Shown piece by piece: positions 28,777-37,213 of a DNA stretch of 63,572 bases. A program made the translations under genes and the position numbers. Every line of letters begins with the position of its first letter. Positions within the stretch are counted from its first letter, which is position 1. The notes below the pieces were generated by a model. It worked only from the letters and a program-made list of their open reading frames with translations. It was not told the origin of the DNA and ran no database searches. The stretch comes from Aerophototrophica crusticola (lineage in GTDB: Bacteria > Pseudomonadota > Alphaproteobacteria > Azospirillales > Azospirillaceae). The DNA is taken from positions 1 through 63,572 of the forward strand of contig MOEB01000027.1 of assembly GCA_001939945.1 (NCBI GenBank). Reading direction: 5' to 3'.

Positions 28777-28979
28777 ATTTTGGTGGATTCGAGGGTTCGC
28801 CACCTAGATGCACTGGCGCGGCAGCGGGCCCGGACAGCAGCACCCCCACCCTGGCCCCGCCCAAGCGGCCGTGGTAGGGAGGTCGCCGACAACCCCTTCC
28901 TGAAACCCGCTGCCGCCCCTTGGCACCGCGGCTTTCCCAAGGGCCCCGGGTCAAGCCCGGGGTGACATCAGGGCCCTGC

Positions 28980-29843
28980 ATGAGCGTGCCGACCCTTTCC
29001 GACCTCCTCTCCGCCGCCGCCGCCCGGCTGGAGGCCGCGGGCATCGACAGCCCGGGGCTGGACGCGGCCTACCTGGCGGAGCATGCGCTGGGCATCCCGC
29101 GGCTGGCCCAGCGGCGGCGCGGGGGGGAGGCGGTCGAGCCCGGCCGGGCCGCCCGGTTCCAGGCGCTGCTGGACCGGCGCGCCGCGCGGGAGCCGTTGCA
29201 GCGCATCCTGGGAAGTTGGGAGTTCTGGGGGCTGGAGTTGCTGCTGTCCCCCGACACGCTGATCCCGCGGGCCGATACGGAGACGGTAGTGGACGCGGTG
29301 CTGAAGCGGCGGCCGGACCGGGGGCGGCCCTGGCGCATCCTGGACCTGGGCACCGGCACCGGCGCCATCCTGCTGGCCCTGCTGTCGGAATACCCCCGGG
29401 CCACCGGCCTGGGCGTGGACCTGAGCCCCGGGGCGGCGGCCACGGCGGCGCGCAACGCCCAGCTCAACGGCGCGGGCGACCGGGCCCGGTTCGTGGTCGG
29501 GAGCTGGGCGGACGCCCTGGCGGGCGGGGGGTTCGACATCGTCGTCTCCAACCCGCCCTACATCCCCGATGGGGAGATCGACACCCTCCAGCCCGAGGTG
29601 GCCCGGCATGAGCCGCGCCGCGCCCTGGCCGGCGGGGCGGACGGGCTGGACCCTTACCGCCACCTGTCCGCGGAGTTGCCCCGCCTGCTGGTGCCCGGCG
29701 GGTTGGCGGCGTTGGAGCATGGCCTGGGCCAGGGGCCGGCGGTGGCCGCGTTGTTGCGGCAGGCCGGCCTGTCGGGGGTGGAGACGGTGGACGACCTGGG
29801 TGGCCGCGACCGGGTCACGTTGGGCGTCGTGCCAGCGGCGTGA
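28980..29843 (+). CDS. prmC: Peptide chain release factor N5-glutamine methyltransferase
   Basis: Methylates the GGQ glutamine of release factors 1 and 2. The 287-residue product has the N-terminal helical release-factor-binding domain and a Rossmann methyltransferase domain (RILDLGTGTGAILLALL). The catalytic NPPY is in VSNPPYIPDG (about 191-194), and VPGGLAALEHGLGQG follows. I chose the ATG at 28980 because the earlier in-frame ATG at 28920 adds only repeat-like sequence. prfA, the usual upstream partner, is not present. The DUF4167 gene, the usual downstream partner, is. Confidence 0.92.
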   Translation: MSVPTLSDLLSAAAARLEAAGIDSPGLDAAYLAEHALGIPRLAQRRRGGEAVEPGRAARFQALLDRRAAREPLQRILGSWEFWGLELLLSPDTLIPRADTETVVDAVLKRRPDRGRPWRILDLGTGTGAILLALLSEYPRATGLGVDLSPGAAATAARNAQLNGAGDRARFVVGSWADALAGGGFDIVVSNPPYIPDGEIDTLQPEVARHEPRRALAGGADGLDPYRHLSAELPRLLVPGGLAALEHGLGQGPAVAALLRQAGLSGVETVDDLGGRDRVTLGVVPAA

Positions 29844-30315
29844 GACGAGGGCTTATGCCGCTAAAGGCCGGCGACTGCCGGCGCCCGGCGCCTGAGGGAG
29901 CCGATGGCCAGGGCATTTTGCGGCCGCCGGGTGCCGGGGCAAAGGGGCGGGCCTGCAAAAAAGCTGTTGGAATGAAGGGCGGCAAGGGCTAGGGTCCGGT
30001 ACGGAACGGGGCTGTCGCGTGGGGCGCGGCCCGTCCGGTGGCCCCCCCGTTTCGGGGCCGCCCGTACCACGGCCGTTGCCGGTTGGGGCCGTGTGGGTGC
30101 CGCGCCTTGGGCATCCCACCGTCGTCGGCGACCATGCCAGGGGTGACCCGCCCCGCCAGGGCAACCCACCGCCCGACCCTATGGATGACCGTTTTCCCGA
30201 CCTATGCCAGCGGTGGCTGGCCAGTCCGGGACGGGGGTCGCCGCCAGGGGCGGACGGGACCGGGCTGGCGGCAAGGGCCAGGGGCAGACTTTCACTGGGG
30301 CAAGAAGCAAGCGGA
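29844..30315 (+). other. 472-bp gap between prmC and the DUF4167 gene
   Basis: No ORF with convincing composition is visible. The first 70 bp can fold (GCCGGCGACTGCCGGC). A short A-run (CAAAAAAGC at about 29955) lies in otherwise GC-rich DNA. The region may hold the promoter and a long leader for the downstream gene. I see no tRNA or recognisable RNA. Confidence 0.4.
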
Positions 30316-30762
30316 ATGAGACAGGGACCGAACTCCAGGCGCTCGCGCGGCCGTGGCAACAACAACCCGAACGGCGGCAACCAGAACAACAACAACGGTG
30401 GCGGCAACCGGCGGTCCAACGTGCCGCTGCGCCACCAGAACTATGACAGCAACGGCCCGGATGTGCGCATCCGCGGCAACGCCTTCCAGATCTACGACAA
30501 GTACCAGGCCCTGGCCCGGGACGCGCAGGCCTCCGGCGACCGCGTGGCGGCGGAGAACTACCTGCAGCATGCGGAGCACTATTACCGCATCATCCTGCAG
30601 ATCAACGAGCAGGAAGGCCGCCAGCGCCCGCAGGGCCGGGAGAACGGCCACGGCGCCTATGGCCAGCCCAACGGCAACGGCTATGACGGCGAGGACGGCC
30701 AGGATGACGGCGGCGACGACGCCGGCCAGGGCGAGGACGACCGCGAGCAGGCCAACGCGTAG
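30316..30762 (+). CDS. DUF4167 domain-containing protein
   Basis: A 148-residue protein starting MRQGPNSRRSRGR, the family hallmark. It has a striking Asn/Gly-rich stretch (about residues 14-34). The conserved core is GPDVRIRGNAFQIYDKYQAL, followed by AENYLQHAEHYYRIIL. The C-terminal 40 residues are acidic and Gly/Asp-rich. The family sits beside prmC in many alphaproteobacteria. The basic N-terminus suggests nucleic-acid or ribosome contact, but no function is assigned. Confidence 0.88.
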   Translation: MRQGPNSRRSRGRGNNNPNGGNQNNNNGGGNRRSNVPLRHQNYDSNGPDVRIRGNAFQIYDKYQALARDAQASGDRVAAENYLQHAEHYYRIILQINEQEGRQRPQGRENGHGAYGQPNGNGYDGEDGQDDGGDDAGQGEDDREQANA

Positions 30763-31013
30763 TACGCGCGGCCCCTGACCGGGTCCCATCGGTACTGGGA
30801 TAAGGTCAGGGCGGCACCTTGTTCCCCCTCACTCAGGGGGAGAGGGGGCAGTTCCAGCATCGTGACGGTGGGACGCCCGCGTCGCCCCCATCCTGCCGCT
30901 TGCGTCTTTCCCGGCCTTTGCCCATATCGTCGGCACCGGTTCCCCGCGCCCATCCCCAGGGGCGGGGGCCGGCCCAACCACGCCGACTTATGACAAGGGT
31001 GAGGGAACAAGAC

Positions 31014-32894
31014 ATGACTGAGGAGCGGCTCAGTTTCCAGGCCGAGGTCAGCCGCCTGCTCGACATCGTGGCGCACAGCCTCTACTCCGAGAAGGAGGTG
31101 TTCCTGCGGGAACTCATCTCCAACGCCTCGGACGCCTGTGACCGCCTGCGCTATGCGGCCCTGACGGATGGGGCCCTGCTGGGCGACGACAGCGGCTTCC
31201 GCATCCGCCTGGTCCCCGACAAGGATGCCAAGACCCTGACCGTCTGGGACAACGGCATCGGCATGTCCCGGGACGAGCTGGTGGAGAATCTGGGCACCAT
31301 CGCCCGCAGCGGCACCGGCGCCTTCCTGAACAGCCTGACCGGCGACGCCAAGAAGGATGTGAGCCTGATCGGCCAGTTCGGCGTCGGCTTCTATTCCGCC
31401 TTCATGGTGGCGGAGCGGGTGGAGGTGTTCAGCCGCAAGGCCGGCGAGGCGCAGGCCTGGAAGTGGGAAAGCGACGGCCGCGGCAGCTTCACCGTGGCAG
31501 AGGCGGCGGATGAGGACGCGCCCAGCCGCGGCACCCGCATCGTCATGCACCTGCGCGAGGATGCCGGGGAATACCTGGAGGATTACCGCCTCCGCCAGAT
31601 CGTGAAGACCTATTCCGACCACATCGCCGTGCCCATCCTGCTGGGCAAGGCGGACGACGCGGAGTCGGTCAATGCCGCGTCCGCCCTGTGGACCCGCCCG
31701 AAAAGCGAGATCACGGCGGAGCAGTACAAGGAATTCTACCACCATGTGGGCCACGGCTTCGACGACCCCTGGCTGACCCTGCATTGGCGGGCCGAGGGGG
31801 TGATCGAGTACACGGGCCTGCTGTACGTGCCCAAGGAGCGGCCCTTCGACCTGTTCGACCCGAAGCGCCGCCACCGGGTGAAGCTGTATGTCCGCCGGGT
31901 GTTCATCACCGATGAGGCGGAGGGGCTGGTCCCGTCCTGGCTGCGCTTCCTGCGCGGCGTGGTGGACAGCGAGGACCTGCCGCTGAACGTCAGCCGCGAG
32001 ATGCTGCAGAACAACCCGGTCCTGTCCAAGCTGCGGGCCGGCATCGTCAAGCGCGTGCTGGGCGATTTGGTCAAGAAGGCGGAGGATGCGGAGAGCGCTG
32101 CCGACTTTGCCACCTTCTGGGACGCCTTCGGCCCCGTGCTGAAGGAGGGGCTGTACGAGGACTATGCCCACCGGGATGACCTGCTGAAGCTGCTGCGGGT
32201 GCGCACCACCGCCAGCGACGGCGCCCTGGTCAGCCTGGAGACGGTGCTGGGCCGGATGAAGGAGGGGCAGGAGGCCATCTACTACATCGCCGGCGACGAC
32301 CGCGCCGCCCTGGAGAAGAGCCCCCAACTGGAGGGTTACCGCGCCAAGGGTGTCGAGGTGCTGCTGCTGACCGACCCGGTGGATGAGTTCTGGGTCGGCT
32401 CGGTCCGGGAGTACAAGGGCAAGGCCTTCAAGTCCGTCACCCGCGGCGGGGCCGACCTGGCCAAGATCCAGGGCGAGGAGCCGGAGAAGAAGGACACCCC
32501 GCCGGAGGGCGAGCTGTCCAGCCTGCTGGCCTTCTGCAAGCTGACCCTGGGCGACCAGGTGAAGGATGTGCGCGTGTCCGACCGGCTGACGGAAAGCCCC
32601 GTCTGCCTGGTGGCGGACGACGGCGACCTGGACATGCACCTGGAGCGGCTGCTGGCCCAGCACAAGCAGTTGGGCGCCGGCCCGTCCAAGCGCATCCTGG
32701 AACTGAACCCCACCCACCCGCTGATCAAGCGCCTGGCGGCCACCGCCGCCAATGAGGGTGCCAAGCCGGGCCTGGAGGAAGCCGCCTGGCTGTTGCTGGA
32801 CCAGGCCCGCATCGTGGAAGGCGAGGCGGTGAGCGACCCTGCCGCTTTCAGTAGGCGCCTTGCCACCTTCTTGGAGCGAGGCCTGGCGGCCTGA
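31014..32894 (+). CDS. htpG: Hsp90-family chaperone HtpG
   Basis: ATP-dependent chaperone dimer. The 626-residue product begins with the N-terminal ATPase blocks FQAEVSRLLDIVAHSLYSEK, ELISNASDACDRLRY, DNGIGMSRDEL and IGQFGVGFYSAFMVAE. The middle domain includes YVRRVFITDEAEGLVPSWLR and LPLNVSREMLQ. The dimerisation domain closes with LELNPTHPLIKRL. I chose the ATG at 31014 (GGTGAGGGA upstream); the upstream frame is not family-like. No sigma-32 promoter could be assigned with confidence. A strong hairpin follows the stop. Confidence 0.95.
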   Translation: MTEERLSFQAEVSRLLDIVAHSLYSEKEVFLRELISNASDACDRLRYAALTDGALLGDDSGFRIRLVPDKDAKTLTVWDNGIGMSRDELVENLGTIARSGTGAFLNSLTGDAKKDVSLIGQFGVGFYSAFMVAERVEVFSRKAGEAQAWKWESDGRGSFTVAEAADEDAPSRGTRIVMHLREDAGEYLEDYRLRQIVKTYSDHIAVPILLGKADDAESVNAASALWTRPKSEITAEQYKEFYHHVGHGFDDPWLTLHWRAEGVIEYTGLLYVPKERPFDLFDPKRRHRVKLYVRRVFITDEAEGLVPSWLRFLRGVVDSEDLPLNVSREMLQNNPVLSKLRAGIVKRVLGDLVKKAEDAESAADFATFWDAFGPVLKEGLYEDYAHRDDLLKLLRVRTTASDGALVSLETVLGRMKEGQEAIYYIAGDDRAALEKSPQLEGYRAKGVEVLLLTDPVDEFWVGSVREYKGKAFKSVTRGGADLAKIQGEEPEKKDTPPEGELSSLLAFCKLTLGDQVKDVRVSDRLTESPVCLVADDGDLDMHLERLLAQHKQLGAGPSKRILELNPTHPLIKRLAATAANEGAKPGLEEAAWLLLDQARIVEGEAVSDPAAFSRRLATFLERGLAA

Positions 32895-32905
32895 CCCCCC
32901 GTGAC

Positions 32906-32940
32906 GGATGGCCCCCGCCGCGCCCGGCGGGGTGCCATCC
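32906..32940 (+). terminator. Stem-loop after htpG
   Basis: GGATGGC (32906-32912) pairs with GCCATCC (32934-32940), with inner CCCGCC/GGCGGG pairs. The T-rich tail is weak (GTTGTTTC about 12 bp on), so termination is likely but not certain. Confidence 0.55.
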
Positions 32941-33010
32941 GCGCAGGCCCGTTGTTTCAGGATTTGCTGTTATACTTGGCGCCATCCGTCCCTTTCCGGG
33001 GGTCCGGGCC

Positions 33011-34135
33011 ATGGCGACCGCGACACTGGTGTTGAACCCGTTCCTGTCCGCCCGTGAACAGCCTGACGGCAGCCTGCTGCTGAAGGCCGCCCGGCGCGGC
33101 GGCATGCGGATCGAGACGAGGTTCGGCCCCGGCGGCCTGTCCCGCGACTGGGGGGAGGCGATCCTGGACCGGCTGGCCGCCGGCCGGGTGGAACCCACGG
33201 GCCTGCCGCCCCAGGCGTTGCCCCTGCTGATCCGGCAGGGCCTGGCCCTGCTGGACACGGAACTGGACGGCCTGCCCGGCTTCCGCGTGCCGCTGGCGGC
33301 GGGGGCGGCGGAGGGTGGTGAACCGGTCCCGCTGCTGGCCACGGGCAGCCTGTGCCCGGCCCCGCATGTGTCGCTGCCCTGGCGCTGCGTCCTGTCCGGG
33401 GGGGAACCGCTGTGGCACCAGCGGCCGGGCGGCCCGGTGCTGCCCTGGTGGCCGGACCCGGCCTGCCGCGCCGCCCTGCGATCCCTTGACACCCAAATCC
33501 CCACCCCCGTCCCGCCCGACGTGGCGGCGACCCTGCTGCGGGAAGGCCTGGCCGTGCCGGTGGGGGGCGCCGCGCCATCCGTGACCGGCGGGGGCCGGGA
33601 GGCGCTGGCGGCCCAGGGCTTCGTGCTGGTCCCCGGCCTGTTACCGCCGGCCCACCTGGCTGCTTGGCAGGCCTATGCCGACGCGCTGGTGGCCGCCGGA
33701 CTGACGGAGCATTCCGCCAAGGCGGCGGACCGGGACACCTATCATGGCGACCCGGTGGGGACCCTGTTCCTGCACCTGTTCCGCCCGGCGGCGGAGGCCC
33801 TGGCCGGCCGGCCGCTGGTGCCGAGCTATGCCTTCCTGTCGGCCTATCGGGCGGCGTCGGCCCTGGACGAACACCTGGACCGCCCGCCCTGCGAGTACAC
33901 GCTGAGCCTCCACATCGACCACCGGCCCCGGCCCGACGGCCCGGTGCCCTGGCCGTTGCGCATCCGCCCCGGGCCGGACACGGCGCCCGTGGAGCTGCGG
34001 TGCCGCCTGGGTGACGGGGTGGTCTTCCGCGGCCGGCGCCTGCCCCATTCCCGGCCGCGGCTGCCGGAGGGGGACCGGTCCACCACCCTGCTGCTGCACT
34101 ATGTCCACCCGGACTACCGGGGGCCGTTGGACTGA
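33011..34135 (+). CDS. Putative 2-oxoglutarate/Fe(II)-type oxygenase with N-terminal extension
   Basis: A 374-residue protein. The C-terminal half (about 195-370) has the look of a prolyl-4-hydroxylase-like double-stranded beta-helix. GFVLVPGLLPPAHLAAWQAY comes first, then SAYRAASALDEHLDRPPCEY with a possible HxD (His-Leu-Asp). GDGVVFRGRRLPHSRP follows with the possible distal His, then the 2OG-binding Arg candidate in GDRST. The N-terminal half (about 1-190, Pro/Leu-rich) matches nothing I know. The substrate is unknown. It overlaps no operon partner and converges on the DsrE-like gene. Confidence 0.55.
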   Translation: MATATLVLNPFLSAREQPDGSLLLKAARRGGMRIETRFGPGGLSRDWGEAILDRLAAGRVEPTGLPPQALPLLIRQGLALLDTELDGLPGFRVPLAAGAAEGGEPVPLLATGSLCPAPHVSLPWRCVLSGGEPLWHQRPGGPVLPWWPDPACRAALRSLDTQIPTPVPPDVAATLLREGLAVPVGGAAPSVTGGGREALAAQGFVLVPGLLPPAHLAAWQAYADALVAAGLTEHSAKAADRDTYHGDPVGTLFLHLFRPAAEALAGRPLVPSYAFLSAYRAASALDEHLDRPPCEYTLSLHIDHRPRPDGPVPWPLRIRPGPDTAPVELRCRLGDGVVFRGRRLPHSRPRLPEGDRSTTLLLHYVHPDYRGPLD

Positions 34136-34145
34136 GGCTGCCGGT

Positions 34146-34568
34146 TCAGATGAAGACCAGCTGGTGCCCCGGCTGGACCATGCCCAGCAGGGTGACCAGG
34201 CCGGACGTCTCCACCGCCAGGGCCGGGTTGGTGACCGGGTCGCGCAGGTTCAGCGCCCGCCAGCCCATCTCACAGGCCATGAAACGCACGCCCAGCTCGG
34301 CGCAGGCTTCCAGCAGTTCGGGGAAGGTGGCGACGCCGCGGCGGGCCAGGGTGGCGTCGCGCGCCTCCGGGCTGGTGCAGTCGTCGGAAAAGTCCAGCAG
34401 CTTCCAGCCGTCGCCCTGCAACAGGGCCGGCAGGGCGCGGCCGGTGAAGAACAGGGTCACCGGTCGGCCGGTGGCGGCGGCGGCGCTGGCCAGGGCCAGG
34501 GCGTAATGCACCTTGTCATAGCCGCCGGACTGGATGATGGCCGCCAGTCCCTGGGTGCCGTCGGGCAT
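34146..34568 (-). CDS. DsrE/DsrF-like family protein
   Basis: A 140-residue alpha/beta protein with the DsrE-type start AAIIQSGGYDKVHYALALAS. A conserved cysteine is in VRFMACEMGWRAL, a position used for sulfur transfer in DsrE/TusD-like proteins. It lies just downstream of a ThiF/MoeB-type gene on the same strand and probably forms a sulfur-relay or cofactor-sulfuration unit with it. The carrier protein is not in the window. Confidence 0.75.
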   Translation of the reverse strand: MPDGTQGLAAIIQSGGYDKVHYALALASAAAATGRPVTLFFTGRALPALLQGDGWKLLDFSDDCTSPEARDATLARRGVATFPELLEACAELGVRFMACEMGWRALNLRDPVTNPALAVETSGLVTLLGMVQPGHQLVFI

Positions 34569-34590
34569 GCCCCTACTCCGCTTCTGGTAA

Positions 34591-35385
34591 TCAGGCGTGG
34601 TGTGAAAGGTCCCGGTATGTCGGATGTTCCCCGCACAGGGGGCAATCCGGGTCGCGCCGGACCTTCACCGTGCGGAAGCTGGTCTCCAGCGCCGAATACA
34701 TCAGCAGCCGGCCGGACAGGCTGTCGCCGATGCCCAGCAGCTCCTTCAGCACCTCCACCGACTGCAGGCTGCCCATGGTGCCGGCAAGGGCGCCCAGCAC
34801 GCCCCCCTCCGAACAGCTCGGGATCATGCCGGGGGGCGGGGGTTCGCGGAAGATGCAGCGGTAGCAGGGGTGCGGATGGCCAAGGTGCGCCTTGAAGGTG
34901 CTGAGCTGCCCGTCGAAGCGCAGCATGGCCGCGCTGACCAGCGGCTTGCCGGCCAGGAAGCAGGAATCGTTCAGGAGGAACCGGGTGGCGAAGTTGTCGG
35001 TGCCGTCGGCCACCACGTCGTACTTGGCCAGCAGGTCGAGCACGTTGGCCTTGGTCAGCCGCTCGCGGTGCGTCTCCACCACCACGTCGGGGTTGATGGC
35101 CTTCAGCCGGGCGGCGGCGCTGTCCACCTTGGGCTGGCCGATGCTGCCCGTGTCATGCACCACCTGGCGCTGGAGGTTGGAGAGGTCCACCACGTCATGG
35201 TCCACCACCCCGATCCGCCCCACCCCGGCCGCGGCCAGGTACAGCAGCAAGGGCGCCCCCAGCCCCCCGGCGCCGACCACCAGGACGGAGGACCGCAGCA
35301 GCCGTGACTGCCCCTCCCCGCCCACTTCCTTCAGCATGATGTGGCGGGCGTAACGCTCGATCTGGGAGTCGGAAAAGTCGAGCAT
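34591..35385 (-). CDS. ThiF/MoeB/HesA-family adenylyltransferase
   Basis: Activates the C-terminal Gly-Gly of a ubiquitin-like sulfur carrier (MoaD or ThiS type). The 264-residue product has SVLVVGAGGLGAPLLLYLAA (ATP site about 38-43), DVVDLSNLQRQVVHDTGSIG, and GTDNFATRFLLND. CYRC and CPLC are the two zinc-binding cysteine pairs, and IPSCSEGGVLGALAG holds the conserved cysteine. I chose the ATG at 35385; an earlier ATG at 35424 would run into the neighbour's end. MoeB and ThiF cannot be told apart without the carrier gene. Confidence 0.85.
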   Translation of the reverse strand: MLDFSDSQIERYARHIMLKEVGGEGQSRLLRSSVLVVGAGGLGAPLLLYLAAAGVGRIGVVDHDVVDLSNLQRQVVHDTGSIGQPKVDSAAARLKAINPDVVVETHRERLTKANVLDLLAKYDVVADGTDNFATRFLLNDSCFLAGKPLVSAAMLRFDGQLSTFKAHLGHPHPCYRCIFREPPPPGMIPSCSEGGVLGALAGTMGSLQSVEVLKELLGIGDSLSGRLLMYSALETSFRTVKVRRDPDCPLCGEHPTYRDLSHHA

Positions 35386-35392
35386 GGGATGA

Positions 35393-36181
35393 TTACCCCG
35401 AGAAGAGACCGGAAACCCAACCATAGACGGGGTGCTGCGGGTTCGCCACCAGCCGCACCGTCATGGCCAGGCACACCACCACCAGCAGGGGCCGCACCAG
35501 CTTGGCCCCGAAGCGCAGGGCGGCGTGGCTGCCGATGAAGCTGCCGGTCACCTGCCCCACCGCCATGGCGAGGCCCACCCACCAGATGATCTGGCCGCCC
35601 AACGCGAAGACCGCGAGGCTGACCACGTTGCTGGTGAAGTTCAGAAGCTTGGTGTTGGCCGTGGCCTTGCGCATGGGCATGCCCAGCAGGGCCACGCAGC
35701 CGATGGCGAAGAAGCTGCCGGTGCCGGGCCCGAAGAACCCGTCATAGAAGCCCACCGCGATGCCCACGGTCAGCCCGAACACCGGCAGGGACACCCGCGC
35801 CTGCGCCTCCAGGTCGCCCGCCCGCGGGCTGAGCAGGAAATACAGCGCGATGGCCACCAGCAGGAACGGGATGACGGCGGAGATCAGGCTGGCGTCGATC
35901 ACCTGCACCGCCACCGTGCCCGCCGCGGCCCCCACCAGCACGCAGACCACCGGGAACAGCATGGACCGGATGTCGATCTGCCCGGCCTTCCAGAACGTCC
36001 AGGTGGACATCAGCGTCCCGAAGCTGCCTTGCAGCTTGTTGGTGGCCAGGGCCTGGGCCGGGGGGATGCCGGTGGCCAGCAGGGCCGGCACGGTCACCAG
36101 CCCGCCGCCGCCGGCGACGGCATCGACGAATCCGGCCAGGAGCGCGGCGGGGACGAGGAAGAGGAGATTCACGGGATCCAT
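35393..36181 (-). CDS. TSUP-family (TauE/SafE) anion exporter
   Basis: A 262-residue membrane protein with about eight hydrophobic segments. The TSUP signature pair is visible: FVDAVAGGGGLVTVPALLAT near the N-terminus and GFYDGFFGPGTGSFFAIG in the middle. Family members export sulfite, sulfoacetate or related anions. It ends 8 bp before the ThiF-type gene, so transport and sulfur chemistry may be co-expressed. A 14-bp palindrome lies 84 bp upstream. The ATG at 36181 was chosen over 36232 for its position at the first helix. Confidence 0.85.
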   Translation of the reverse strand: MDPVNLLFLVPAALLAGFVDAVAGGGGLVTVPALLATGIPPAQALATNKLQGSFGTLMSTWTFWKAGQIDIRSMLFPVVCVLVGAAAGTVAVQVIDASLISAVIPFLLVAIALYFLLSPRAGDLEAQARVSLPVFGLTVGIAVGFYDGFFGPGTGSFFAIGCVALLGMPMRKATANTKLLNFTSNVVSLAVFALGGQIIWWVGLAMAVGQVTGSFIGSHAALRFGAKLVRPLLVVVCLAMTVRLVANPQHPVYGWVSGLFSG

Positions 36182-36264
36182 GGTGCCCCGACCATAGGGG
36201 CCCGCGCCCCTCCCCGCCATTGCACGGCACAAGGGGGAGGGATGCGGGTGGGGATGTGCAGCAC

Positions 36265-36278
36265 TTTCGAATTCGAAA
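36265..36278. promoter_or_regulatory. Palindrome upstream of the TSUP gene, putative operator
   Basis: TTTCGAATTCGAAA is a perfect 14-bp palindrome within a longer imperfect one (CAGCAC...GTGCTG, 36259-36286). It is AT-rich in very GC-rich surroundings and lies between the end of the LytTR gene and the TSUP start. The binding protein is unknown. Confidence 0.45.
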
Positions 36279-36295
36279 CTGTGCTGTCCGGCCCC

Positions 36296-37213
36296 TCATC
36301 CCACCCCGGCGCCCTCGCCCAGGGCGGCGCGGTAGTGGCGGCTGACGGGCACCTCGTCGCCGTTGGACAGGATGGCCAGGGCGTCGCCGCCGGGGGCGGG
36401 CTGCACGGCGATGACGGCGGCGCGGTTCAGCAGATGGCCGCGGTGGACGCGGACGAAGCCCAGGGGGCCCAGCTCCTGCTCCAGCTTCAGCAGGGTGGTG
36501 CGGTGCAGGTAGCGGCCCTCGGCGGTGGTCAGCTCCACATGGTTGCCGGCGGCCTCCGCCCGCAGCACCGTGCTGGCCGGCACGTCCTTGCTGCCCCAGC
36601 GTTCGCGGATGGGGAAGACCAGGTCCGCGGCCGGGACGGGGTCGGGCGCCGGGGCGGGCACGGGCTGTTCCACCGGCGCCGGCCGGGCGGGGAAGGCGCG
36701 GGCCATCAGCCAGGCCATGCCCAGGGCGACGGCATAGGCCAGCACGTCCTTCTGGAACTCGTGGGCGGGTCGCAGGGGGAAGGGGCCGTATCCTTGCCCC
36801 GCCGCGGCGTGCAGCAGCGCCCGCAGCCCCACCATGGCCGAGACGTGCAGCAGGCTGGCGGCCACCAGGGCCAGGGCATGCCCGGCCACGGCCCTGGGCC
36901 AGCCCACCCGCGCCGGGCGCAGCCGGGAAAAGGCGAGGAGCATCAGGGGGAAGGCGATGATCCAGCCGACACGGCTGGTGGCTTCCCAGGTTGCATAGTG
37001 CCAGAACGGGACGGGATTGGCCTCTTTTCCAGCTTCCAATGTGAAGGTCAAAAGGTCACGGATGTAGCTGGCGCCCAGCAGGGCCGCCCAGGCCAGCATG
37101 AAGGCGCCCCAGCCCAGCCGGGAACCCAACAGCCCCTGCCCCGCCCCGCCGTTGCCCGTCGCCGCCACGTCGCCCCCGCCGGTCCCGCAGAAGAAGAAAA
37201 ACCAGATGCGCAC
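36296..37213 (-). CDS. Membrane-bound LytTR-type transcription regulator
   Basis: About 305 residues. Four hydrophobic segments (for example GWGAFMLAWAALLGASYIRD and HALALVAASLLHVSAMVGL) precede a Pro-rich linker. The C-terminal LytTR DNA-binding domain (about the last 100 residues) shows STVLRAEAAGNHVELTTAEG, FVRVHRGHLLNRAAVIAV and VPVSRHYRAALG. The start is uncertain. The GTG at 37213 has a good AGAAGGGGG site but overlaps the divergent TonB-receptor start by 8 bp; a GTG at 37168 would avoid that. It probably controls the adjacent receptor gene (inference from divergence). Confidence 0.75.
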   Translation of the reverse strand: MRIWFFFFCGTGGGDVAATGNGGAGQGLLGSRLGWGAFMLAWAALLGASYIRDLLTFTLEAGKEANPVPFWHYATWEATSRVGWIIAFPLMLLAFSRLRPARVGWPRAVAGHALALVAASLLHVSAMVGLRALLHAAAGQGYGPFPLRPAHEFQKDVLAYAVALGMAWLMARAFPARPAPVEQPVPAPAPDPVPAADLVFPIRERWGSKDVPASTVLRAEAAGNHVELTTAEGRYLHRTTLLKLEQELGPLGFVRVHRGHLLNRAAVIAVQPAPGGDALAILSNGDEVPVSRHYRAALGEGAGVG

